A DNA stretch of 64,000 bases from Anisakis pegreffii (lineage: Eukaryota; Nematoda; Chromadorea; Rhabditida; Anisakidae). How positions within the stretch are numbered: position 1 is the stretch's first letter; each line of letters begins with the position of its first letter. The notes beneath the pieces are model-generated. The model had not been told where the DNA came from. It made no database searches and saw nothing but the letters and a program-made list of their open reading frames with translations. Of this stretch, positions 12,526 to 24,548 are shown piece by piece. The DNA is taken from the NCBI GenBank assembly GCA_035041965.1, contig JAPYMA010001481.1, positions 216,574-280,573 of the forward strand, in the 5' to 3' direction. The position numbers and the translations under genes are program-made.

Positions 12526-15500
12526 TTTGCACACTTATTTATACCCTTCAATGGACTCAATCAACTCTATCCGAACAAACTCTATTCAGTATTCGTCTTC
12601 GTTGACGAACATAACGCTTTCTCCACACACACATTATCGTTTATGAACAAAATGTAATCGTCACGCAAAAAACACCAAAATATTTCAATACTATGTAAGA
12701 TATAATTCTATCGTTGCGACAACTTTTTAGCGACATTCATAACGTGATACTGAATTTAAAAAACATTTTGAATGACACATCAATGTCACATTTCGATATT
12801 CAAGCCAACCTGACAGAGTGGAACGAAAATAATACTGATAAAGCAATAATAATAACAATATTAGTGATACAATAATAATAACAATAAAAAGACTGTAGAA
12901 ATATGGCTCATCGAGCGCTGTCATCAGATGGTGCTTACCACAAATAATACGCAATGGAAATAATAAACATGAACCAGTACTAATTATAATAACAACAACA
13001 ACATTAATAATTTTAAGGATGAAATAGCAATAATAATAAGATAGTAGTAGAGTGTAGACGCATTTAATGGCTTAACGAGCACTTCTATAATGAAATTATG
13101 GCGCATAAATTCATCGAAACGTTCGTTGGTTTTTGCGTTGATATTCAGTTGAACACCGAATTCTTCTTCGTTTATGATATTTGCGCATTGAAACGTTTTT
13201 GCAAACACTATCATAACAGTTATGTCGATAGTAAATTTTATATTATCGCAGCGATAATGTAAAATTTAATATCGACATAATTAACCGTTATGATAGCGAT
13301 TCGCTTCGCATTACAATGAATTAGGCGTACTTTGTTTTCATATCAATATTACTGCATTACGTAGCATAAATACGGTTCAGTAAAGCAGAGAATGGACCGG
13401 AAAACGAAGTTGGTTAGATATGTGGGCAGGTGAGTGGTTGCTTGAAAGGACACTGTGTAAAGCTGATTCAGATAGACGCTCGTTTTCGCACACTGAATAA
13501 AACAGGTATGTGGATTATGTTGTATACGAAATGTGACTTGATCAAACAAGGTAAAAATCATTGGAGGTAGGTGTCTGCATAAACGTTTAGGCGAATGTAT
13601 GCATATACAGGTTAGTGTTCGTCGGGGATCCGAGGCGCGGATGTGAAGCTATTTTTCGTAATTTTTTGGTCGATGCACTCTTCTCCGATGAATTATTTCC
13701 CGATGAAAACTAATATAGATGGCGAAACAAACCAAATGATTCTTGCGAGTAGTTTGTTTTGAAAATTTAGAAAGAGTCAAACAAGTGACGCGAGAAATTA
13801 AAAAGTAACAACGATGAGTGAATTTGTTACTGTTAATGGATTCAGAGTAAATCCTGAAGATTTTGGTTGAAACATTCAACTACTGAATTATAAAACAAAG
13901 CGACAGTAACAATTTTTTTGAGCTGATAACGATTTTTAAGCATTTTATGAAAGAGTTAATAGTAGAACTGAAGGTCCCCTTGATTAAGAATTTGCTGTTC
14001 TCTCATTGTCGGATCATGAAAATGCAAAATTCTTCCATCTCACGCATCCGATTTAAACGGAATCGTCCGAAACACACAGTGGATGGAAATCACAGTTGTA
14101 AGCAATTTTGAAATGCAATATGAATAGTCGAGAATCATTTTCCACTAACGATGAGCACTTGGAGAGCGGGTCATAAGTGCTTATAAAGTATTTCACTTTG
14201 CTACGAATAATTATAAAATACGACGAGTACGAATCGAGACAACTAAACTGACGTGAACACTCATCACAAGAATTCGATGTGACTTTGCGTTAAATCAATA
14301 GCGCAATCAATCCATCATCATAAATTCTCTCGCAATGTTTTCCGTAAGTTGTATTCATGCGAGAGAGAGAAAGAGATCGTTCGTTTTTCATTATTCATTA
14401 AACATTCGACGACAATACTTCGTGAACATCTCAAATGAATTGCCACTTCAATATGAAAATAACTTCCATGTTATCTTGTCCGTGGTATTTCGAAAAAAAG
14501 GAACAAAAATTGAAATGGCAACGAAAAACGATGAAAACAACAAAACGAAATCACAAGTATCATAAATAATCGCAAAATATGATCTGATAACACGTCAATC
14601 ATCGAATCAGAAACATTCTCCAAGAGCTAGATCAGTGTACACCATAATGTATTCGCTGAACTGTTGACGAGTGAAGACGACTGATATCAAGACCTTGAAC
14701 AAACGAAACGTTTAAGAATGCCCATTCAAATGTTAAATCGATAATTTGTCTGTGAGAGCTGGAAATAACTGCACAAAAAGGTCAAAAAACTCGCACAGAA
14801 ACAGGACAAATACAGTGATGAATTGAATATGACAACTTCACGACTGTTCTTATGCCCAATGACATTAACTGAGCAGTATCAGGCACCCACCATCCTAGCA
14901 TTTGCGTTGAATTAATCGCTGTACAGTGTGAACATTGATCATCTGTCATCATGAATTTCTTTGATTGCTCTTTCGTTTTTTTGTATCATTCCATTATTAA
15001 CCGGAATCGATTGAGCACTCCACAGAAACAACTTGAACCGGAACGAGTACAAAGTATTCTCCTATGGAAACCATTCAGAGAGTCAGTGCGAAAATTGGAA
15101 TGCGTAACGCTACAATCGTTGATGCCTTCAGGAATGGGGAGACATTCCTTTTCGCTGTCGCTAAAAAAATTAGAAGGAATCAATCCTATCGGCAATCTCA
15201 GTCCAAAGTGTTCAATTCTACAAAAACAAACGAAATGAGATCAATGAACAATGACCATACTTCAATAACAATTCCAGCACTCTAAGTTATTCTCTCGTAA
15301 TAAAAACTGGTTCATTCCAGTTAACTCGATTCAAGACTCTACCAGTTTGCTTTCAAAAGCGAAACGTAAACCTAAGGGTCATTAACCTACATTCACTTTA
15401 ACGATATGTGTCACCAACATTTATAATACATTCACAGTCATTTTGTTGAAAGTGTTACATGTCATCAAAATAAACTTTCCACAGAAACAACTTTTTCGTA

Positions 15501-18500
15501 ACGAAAAAGCAAAAATAACAAAGCATATGGTGATGCATCAAAAAGATTTCAAACAATAATTCACAGTTTATGTGCTCATTGCCTCAAAAAATCTTGTAAA
15601 AAATAACTGCCCTAATCAATACTGAATGCAAAAAATCGCATTCAAATCACCTTCACAAAAATGATATTGATTTTTGATTTGCTATAATGACAGGTGAATG
15701 TTCCTTTTTCAAGTCAGATTACAACGTATATGAACCTTCGTTAACATTCCATGCATGAAGTTAACTAATAAATAACTTCTAAAGTACTGATATCAAATAT
15801 AAAAGTAACGTATTCGATAATAGCAACAACGATCACGATAAGGCGAAGTTGAATGGCGTGAGATGTGATACAACATAATGATAACAGAACCATAAATGAA
15901 TTCGTATTCATTGATTGACATCGATCGAGGTTTGATTGCAGTAAAGAATTAAATTAGGCACATATAAAGACACTGAAATGCTTAATGATAACGTTGACAG
16001 AATACTGAATCGTATGCTTTTATGAGTATTTGTTTATACAAAAGCACTTGATTCATATTGTACTATTTTATGAAGATACTCATACTGAAAACACCGAATG
16101 ATGAAAACAGAAATAAAACCTCAGAACATTCGTTAATTTAAGGTTAATGTGAAGTTCTCTCGAAATAATTTCTGAATGTATCGATGAACATAAACTAATT
16201 GCTCAGTCGATATAAACGAGTAAGTAATTGTTTTTCGACATGGAATACACCAACGCAAATTATTATTGATGCTAATGTTTCTACAAAACCTTCGATGTGT
16301 TCACTTTATGACATGATGAAGGGAATACGAACTGATTCTTGAGATCGACAGTAATATATGAATACCTAAGTGTAAGTATATAAAGATAAGCTGATCATTA
16401 GTTTCGTAATAAACATGAAATTTTTCAACTGAAAGGTTACTTATCCATATATGGATTTCATTCTTTACCTTCACATATTTATATGCAAATACACACAAAT
16501 GCTTCCACGTAAACATACACCCACACACACACGAACACTCTTGATATCATACTCTCACCTTAACAGACTGGTGACAGTCTCTTATCGACAACGAACTCTC
16601 TCTCCCTTATTCGGCATCACACCATCCGACAACATCACCTCATATGATATCACCACATCACCTCTAGAATATTCAGCACAAGAGAAATCTTCTTGTACTT
16701 GAATGCTGATATATCGTTATAGTTCAAAATTACTGACTAGCGTCGTTGTACGAATCAGACTCGTTGACATCTTCAACAATACCGATGATTCACGTGCGTT
16801 TTTTTAAGCGAAGTCATCCATTGCAAGCAACATTTTAGCACATGCATTTTCTCGTCATTCAATCTTGTTCTGACAAACTCCCAAACACACGATAAATTAC
16901 TCGACTCTCCCTGTAACCACGCAGTTTGCAGCTGAAATCGTTTCGTCTAACGATAAGTCTGTCTCATTCGGGTGCCTAATCCATAGCTTACTTACATTTT
17001 CCAAACAAATTAAGCAAATACAACTTTTAACCATCCATCATCTCACAACATCATGCCCCACAAATACTCTCATTGCATCTATCAAATAATGGCCTGGAAT
17101 CTTTTAAACATAATTTACATCTTTCGATATGCGTAGAATTTATTGGTGCTTTCGTAGCCGTATGCGATAAATTTTAAAAGTTTTTCATATTCTCTCAAAC
17201 ATTTAGACATACATCTTTAGCACTCCTTTTTTAAGACACTCGTATGCTCTTTTGCATAAACAAATTTGTCAAATTCTTCATGAGAACCTTCTTTGCGTAT
17301 TGATTGTCGTTTCGAAATGGAAAATGAACTGCAAATAGCTATGCGAATCTCAGTATCAAATATTAACAGAGGTCAACGAACAAAGGTTTCTCTTCTGCAG
17401 GTAGACTGCCCGATGCTTACGTCGAAATGACTAAAGTCATTCTTTCTGAAATCATAATCTTTTCTGAAATAAGAATAAACTTATTCGAGCGATCAGAAAA
17501 AACATTCCTTCTCAACATGAGAAGAACCGAGATGAATAAGCTTTCCGTCTTCTTTTTCGCAACATACCTTACCAATTTGGTTCTCTTGTTTTAATGCTCA
17601 AAGGCAAACATATTTCAGCGCACATATCTCTAAAAATTAAGGAATCTTTTTGCTAATGCACCTGATTATTCGCAAAAAATATGAATGTCCCTTGAGCAGT
17701 GCTATTGCATAACTGACTAGTGACGTGAAGAAATTGTCTGTCACGATTACAAAATAGACCCTAATTACGTATGTGCCATGTAATGATGAACGCGAAATGC
17801 TGGTGTATGCATCGTTATCTAAGTCCACACAATATCATAACCCTTGTAAAAAACAAACGACTGGAGCATCACCTGCCTAATGAGTGCAACAGTGTACGAT
17901 AGCTAAATGTTAAACATATGATGTTAAAGGATATTTCAGCAATTTCAAGAAATTAACAAGAATTTAATCAGCTGAATTTTCGCTTCAACCACAACTACAC
18001 ACACGCCATAGCCATACTGACTGACATCACATGGCTATGACATGTCCTTCTGACTAAATTATCCTCAAATTTCAGTATAACTACATGAATTTGCAACAAA
18101 ATGTTACATCTAATGACTACGAGGTAATCACATACGTTATAAGAAGGTCGTTGATAACAAATTACGTGAAGAGCATTAATTGAATTCATTCAAGTAATTT
18201 TACGAAATATTAAAAAGTGTCTATTCGAAACTATAATTCGACGAGAAGATGAACTGATTACGCGATGTTGTATGAACGAAAATAAATAAATGATCGAATA
18301 AGCGAAAATGATTGAACGTTTTCAACTTTTATTTGATTAAATTCGCTGCAGAATTCTCTCAAAAGACACACTGAATAGTTTATTGGAATGACAGTCAGTA
18401 TTGTATTGTGAAAATAACTTAGAGGTTGAATAGAGAATAGAGACTTGATGACTTGTTTGGAGCTTCGTTTGAATCTTCAACAACTTTCGAAGGTACACAA

Positions 18501-19700
18501 CACATAATGTCAACTACTACCAAACAGAACAAGAGATGAGATCGTCGTAGTAAACTGTGAATTTCATTTCTTTCGTTGTAAAGATTGCGAATTGCGATGA
18601 TTTTCGCGAATTCAAGAATGCCGAATAAAACGAAAAGACAGGAATTTGAGCTCTTTGATTCGGTGTTACAAAACGCCATATGAAAGCAATAATACAAATC
18701 TGTGCAATTGTCAACGAAATGTCCATTTCGTCCACACTTAGAAGTCAAGAACTGGTTGGCTGACTGCCTCGATACTGTCCGCATTTAACGTCTATCTGTA
18801 TGCATCACACCTGTTTCTCCGATGATGAATCGCTACTGAATGGGTCCTTCCGATTTTAACTACTCAAAATGGCCATCAGTCATAACGCTTTACAACGATT
18901 GTATTCTTCTGGCCGTATGCATTTCATTCAGCAATTCCCCTTCAATGCCCATTCAATTATGCGATCATTTACGAGAATTTTGCCTTGCGGCGATAGTCAG
19001 TTAAGATGCGCTCGTAAAGCGAAACACGTTCAAGGTTATCGAGAACGACGAAATGCAAAACGCAATAAATGTGTTTGTATGGTTGTTCATCGAGACAATC
19101 AATCGTACGATGAAACAATTGCAGCAAATCCTTCAACACATCTACGCGCATGTGTACAAATAATCTCTCTCTCCCCCCCCGCAAATTGAACAAACGAATA
19201 ACACTAATGGATCGCATAAATTCATGAAATCTTTCTTGTGGTAGTAAAACCATCGTACATTAGTGAACAATTAATTACGACAGCACAAATCCAAGAAAAA
19301 TAAAACTTTTTTTGTTAATTTTACATGTCAAAACACCTCACATAACCATTCGTCAAAAGAAACTTCATTAAAACACCATAAAGCAATGAGCATAGATGCG
19401 AAAATTACTGATGAAAAAAAATGAAAGGAATAAATTATATAATCGAAAATCATTCGATTGAACAATCTGACACTGAATATTGATTTGATGGATGCATTAT
19501 ATTTGACAGTTGGCGGAAGGTGATCAATTGGTAATGTCAGTTCTAATTGCGAGCAAACTGCAAACTAAACTATTCAAAATAAATGAATAATCACGAAACA
19601 TATTTTGATATATACCTCACAAATGCAACTGACCGATCAGACTGATTCAACAAGTGAACTATTATACTATTCTGTTTTGCCTGGTTATGCATGGCACTCC
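12526..19700. other. Intergenic spacer between SDR 5' end and RPN-13 3' end
   Basis: About 7 kb with no gene I can support. It holds AAT/AAC-rich low-complexity DNA (12.8-13.05 kb), a long imperfect hairpin (13208-13296) and otherwise ordinary AT-rich sequence. A TATAAATA word lies about 16 bp upstream of the SDR ATG, too close to act as a usual TATA box for that start. Two open frames of over 100 codons (18419-18784 minus and 18869-19189 plus) lack recognisable domains and are treated as chance frames. Confidence 0.55.
13208..13296. repeat. Long inverted repeat, hairpin of about 40 bp stem with 3-nt loop
   Basis: The left arm (13208-13248) reads CTATCATAAC...TTATCG. The right arm (13252-13296) is its near-perfect reverse complement apart from a 4-nt insertion and a few mismatches. 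The loop is only CAG. No protein is encoded. Confidence 0.8.
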
Positions 19701-19719
19701 ATAACACCAAACACCCACA

Positions 19720-19818
19720 AAATTCGATTCGTAGTACTCTCAGTGCCACTGCTCGAAGAGCCAACATCAATTGCATTAACGCCATTTTCTGATTCACTCA
19801 TTTCTGTTCGTATCATAT
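19720..19818 (-). pseudogene. Decayed duplicate of RPN-13 exon 8
   Basis: On the minus strand this segment translates to SESENGVNAIDVGSSSSG, closely matching [18 protein letters not shown] of RPN-13 exon 8 (20302-20445). In the real exon the ATATG start follows an AG acceptor. In the copy the same ATATG follows TG, so the splice acceptor is lost. The copy also lies beyond the exon carrying the RPN-13 stop codon. Confidence 0.7.
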
Positions 19819-19955
19819 CATCGAAATTTTAAAAAGCATTTACTTTAAGGATGGAATATGCACAAATCAAATGAAAAAGCATCAAAAAACCGAAAGCAAC
19901 AGCCAATTCAATGATACATGACAATATCAATAAATCAACGCCATGTTCTTCACGA

Positions 19956-22900
19956 TCAGTCCAAGTCCATACCCTCATCCTCATCCGGTTTTCCTCGTTT
20001 CGGTTCTGGTTCACGAACCGCTGTTTCGTTAGTCTCCTCTTTAGACGCCTCCGCAGCTATTTCAGCATCAATTTCTGCAAAATTCCTAATCAAACACAGT
20101 CAACTGTTTAACGATCAAAACAAAATGTAATGCGACATCCGAAACTTCACTACACCCTCCCAACAGTATGAATTCAACAAAATTTACGCTCGTTGAACCC
20201 ATCTTCGTGCGTAAGTGAACAATTCGTTACGACGGCTGCAGCTACAACAGTGAATCAACTGCGGATTTTGAGCTTAAACCAGGAAAAATAAATCAATTTA
20301 CTCGGGTTCGGAGGTTTCGGTTGTGACGATACAGCACTTGCCGTCGGATTCGCATTGCTATCGACACCACTACTCGAAGAGCCAATATCACTTGTACTAA
20401 CGCCATTTTCTGAGTCTGTCAGTTTTTGCGCAAAATTTTTCATATCTGCAAGTCAATCGGCTCAAAAAAAAAACAAAAAACAAATGCACAATTCATTAAT
20501 TTATGTGAAATTTTTTCATTATATGAGGAGAGATTTTGTTGTATTTGTATAGTTGAGAGAAAGGCTTCTTTAGGAATTTTTTTTAGGAAGTGTGCACTAT
20601 CATCAACGAGAATTGCAAAATATTCACAAACAATAAGTCAAAGAAGAAGAGTACGACTCTAGCAACAAGTTTCGAAAAATATTGACATGAATATAACACC
20701 TCCGGTCTGTGCGGCTGTGGCTACCTCAGGTGCCACGCCGAATTGTTGCAAAACGGGTGCGAGTTGACCGGATTGCAATGCATGTCCAAACATGTCAACG
20801 GCTTGTCGATACTGCGGCGCACGAATCGTTTGCTCGAGCTCTTCACGTGGCGTATGGATTGGTGCCTGAAGTGTCAAATTCCGAAATGAACCATTCAAAT
20901 TTTAGCATATCGAAATACAAATCCCAAAAGCTTGCAAGTGATTGCAAAAGATTAGGATTTTATCTTCAAGACGAATAGTCCAAGAAAAGAAGAAAATAAA
21001 CTGACCTGATCAGGCAGATGAGGTGTTAAACGCTCTTCATTGTTGCGCACCGACTCGGCCACATTATCACCCGTTAAAACATCCGCAAAATCGATCGCTT
21101 CTGAAAGTTTTTTAAATATTCATTTAAAGTAGCCCTGATCACCTACGATCGCCAGTTTTTCATCCAGCTCCTTTGCGAAGTAGTCTTGATGGTTTTTGCT
21201 TCAATTTTTGCATTTCATTGAAAAAATCTAAAGACTACTTCCTTCTCTTCGCCACACAATCTTATCATCTCTTTATAAGATGAATCATTCTGCAATCACT
21301 TCTATACGCATATATTTTGAATCTGAAATGAAGTGAGTAAAGGTTGCTGCGTACGTTGTCTGTGTTGAGCGTTGGGTGCGATACTCGCGATAATGTCTTT
21401 CAGTTGTGATAACTGAACAGCACTTGCGTTCGATGAACTCGAGCCACCCGCCACACTTTCGTTGGCTGGAGTATTGGATGGTGTTGAGAGTTGTTGTGCT
21501 CTGTTCGATGACGTTGTTGTGGTTGCAGTCCCATTCCCGACACCTCCTTCTACCGCCCTCAAAATTTCACATCATCATCACCAATTCCTCCATTATTTAC
21601 TGTTCCCTTTCAATACCGTCTGAATTCTTCGCCGCAACATTTCATTCAAATCCACATAATAATCAAATATGACCTCAGCAAAACTCTGCTTTCATCTTTC
21701 AACAACTTATTCTCCATTCATTGCAGTGTCTCAAACACGAAAACGTATGCTTACGAATAGAAATATTCTGCAACCAAGAGCCACAATTCAAACAAATCAG
21801 TGGATAAAGAATCAGATGAATGCACAAGTGACTAAATAGGGCAAACGAAACAAAATTAAGTGAGATCAACTGTAAGGACAAACGGTTGCGTGCTATCCGA
21901 AGATAACGGCAGCTGTGGTAGAAGATTAGCCGTGCTATCGCTCGAGGCAGCATTGTTACCCGTAGTGTTTGCAGTCGATTGATTCATCAACGACAACAAA
22001 CGCATCAATTGATTCGGATCCAAATGCGACAGCGCCCCCAAATCACTATCCGCGCCTGTTCCACCCAATGCGGCCAATCCGCCGAACGATGATGCGCCAA
22101 CTCGATCCGAACTTCCACGTGCACCCGCTCGAGGTGCGGGTGGATTATTGAGTAGATCATTCACCTCAAAAATTCTCCGAGTTTACTGCTGATTTCTTCA
22201 AATCAGTGCGTTGTTCAATGAAGAGTTTCACTAAAGATTTTATGAGTTTTATGGATGCGTGCTGACCTTTTTACAGTGTTCGTCATCCTTATCCGTTCTA
22301 CCATCTTGCATCCAGAACAAACGTCGCTCATCAGTGCTCTTGAATTTAAGCATATAAACACGACCATCGCTGCACTCCTTCACACGAACAAATTCGGTAT
22401 CGCCAGGGAATATGATCAAATCCTGAAGAATAGATACAAAAATTCATTAAAACCATTAAACAATATAATTAAATGATGACAACTTCACGCATAATATCGT
22501 AATTTTTCATCGGGTATTTACTGAATCGCACTCACAACATGTGTTCAGGAGTGCATATCCGCTTCACAGTTATCACTGAACATCAGTTTTATTACTGTCA
22601 TCATTATTCTGCTTTTCTTCCATTTTTCGTAAGGTTTCAAGTACCATTATAAAACTAAGAATACGAAAGCGAAAATATTACGTCTATAACAGCACCAGTT
22701 TCACGATTCTTCCAACAAAAGTGCATCAGTTGATCATTTGATTGTTTGATGAAAATGCTTCCTTTCGTTTTATCTGCAACAACCTTTCTCTTCTCTGCTG
22801 TTGAGCCAGCTTGAAGATGTGAACGACCAGCCTGAAGTATTCACCACTAAGAACTTATATGAATCAATCCAAACAGAACAAATCAGTTAAACAACGTTGA

Positions 22901-23135
22901 AATCATACAATGTAAATAATGTCTTCGATTTATCCAACTTATCTGACAAACTGAAACAGTATTTGAAGTTTAAAAAAATTGAAAGTTATCAAGCAGTTTA
23001 GTAGTCAAAAGATTCTTCGAGTTTTGCTGCAGATTATTGATCGCTACGACGTACGAAGCGGAAACTAACCTTAAATTCAACCAAGTGGCCACTGCTTGCC
23101 TGACTAGGGCGAGTATTTGCGAACATCACACTCAT
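19956..23135 (-). CDS. rpn-13: 26S proteasome ubiquitin receptor RPN-13/ADRM1
   Basis: RPN-13 sits on the proteasome regulatory particle, binds ubiquitin through its N-terminal Pru domain and recruits the UCH37 deubiquitinase through its C-terminal DEUBAD domain. Nine exons: 23070-23135, 22682-22831, 22267-22422, 21884-22164, 21355-21557, 21006-21100, 20700-20865, 20302-20445 and 19956-20074, joining in phase to 459 aa. The Pru domain (about residues 14-125) shows [31 protein letters not shown] and RRLFWMQD. A Gly/Ser/Thr-rich linker follows, then DEUBAD blocks ([40 protein letters not shown]) and an acidic end EDEGMDLD resembling the human terminus. The linker junction between exons 4 and 5 (donor CC/GTTTGT) is the least certain splice. 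Confidence 0.93.
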
Positions 23136-24548
23136 CCTTGCAAGTAACCACTATCTGCAATCAGCTATCTCCAATAATGCAACAATGTACACCGCACATT
23201 AATTGTTGACGGCCTTCAACGTTTATTCAAAATTTACAGCATACAATTACTCGGAACATAATGTGTAAAATGCATATAAAATACGATCAATAACTGAAGC
23301 TACAATGGTCATATCAGTCTATACACGAAGGATATTGCGCATTCTTGAGTCATCATTGTTAAGCTTTACTTTCTAATAAATCATCGTAGTAATAATCATT
23401 CCAAGTCCACTTGTGGTCGGTCGAGTTTTAGGAGAAATTTATGACATTGAAATAAAATTCCGTCACAGCCAATCACGGCGAAATATAAATGACATGAAAT
23501 TATGAATGACGGCCCTGCATTGCTTTGCAATGCAAAACTTAACGACAACTGGATTAAAGCTAGAAGCTGAATTCAACGCATAATATGAAAACCACTCACA
23601 TGGACACACACTATCAACTGTTACCCCTACCCCTCTGTTATTTCAACTGAAATTAGAAATTATCATCAATTTTTAAAATTGCATAACAGAAATGACAAAG
23701 GTGGAGCTAATTCTTTTACGCGCGAATTGCCAAAAATTTGAGTTCTTTCTTGATTGTTTTGTCCGTGTTGAATAAGGTGTGATTCGGTAGTCGATCTCTC
23801 CGAGATTTTTGCATTGTCGATTGTCGGTCAAGATGGGGCTCCCGAAGGAGTCCACGTCTAAGGCTTAGACAGGCTGTGTGAAGTACCTCATCTCTAGATT
23901 ACTCAACGAGACCCCTGAGGCACTCACAAATTTCATGAATTATTTTCATAAGTTTTTTCATTCGAAAATTTTTTCCGTTTCAAATTGCATAAATTTCTCC
24001 TATACGAGTCTTCATTGCGGTAAATGCGAGTGTTCGGTTTCTGATGGAACGTAAGCATACTGCATTGAAGATATATTCGAGCATCTGTGAGTCAAGTTTT
24101 GTATCTTTCAACATTCTTGAAAAATCGGTGGCAATTCTTGAAAAAAATAATCGTCATTTTGGCGTTCTATAAAGATATAGTTGAGTGTAGGATTGCATCA
24201 AAGATGAACAGATTAACAGTTACAAATCATCGATCAGTTTTATACGATTCGGAACTGTTAATTGGAACGATGATTTGGTATATCGTTGATATGGAACACC
24301 GTGAAACAATTTGTCGAAATTTTTATTCAGAAAATGCATTTGATCAGAGAAGTTGACATGAGTGGAACATTATTCATTAATCGCTCATTACATGAGTGGT
24401 TCATGTAATGTGAGGATTAATGTGATAGTTTCGGATTTCAATTGTACATTGAATTGTAAAGGTCACAGAGATGTTAAATCAGAGGGAATCATTGAAATGA
24501 ATATCGATAACAAAGGTAAGAAAAGAATTTCCCTATGCTATGATATTG
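23136..24548. other. Intergenic spacer between RPN-13 and the innexin
   Basis: About 1.4 kb of AT-rich DNA with no supported gene. At 23835-23870 two short hairpins sit side by side: a CTCC-CGAA-GGAG stem with tetraloop, then GTCTAAG-G-CTTAGAC. The rest shows nothing distinctive. Confidence 0.5.

Noticed and set aside
12526..12534. Earlier start for the SDR protein at 12534
   Set aside because: The codon is GTG, not ATG; the first in-frame ATG is at 12523-12525.
18419..18784. 121-codon minus-strand frame
   Set aside because: Cys/Phe/Leu-rich without domain similarity, with a competing frame inside it and no splice partners found.
18869..19189. 106-codon plus-strand frame
   Set aside because: Ends in a CT-rich/poly-C low-complexity stretch, no domain recognised, and it overlaps another long frame on the minus strand.
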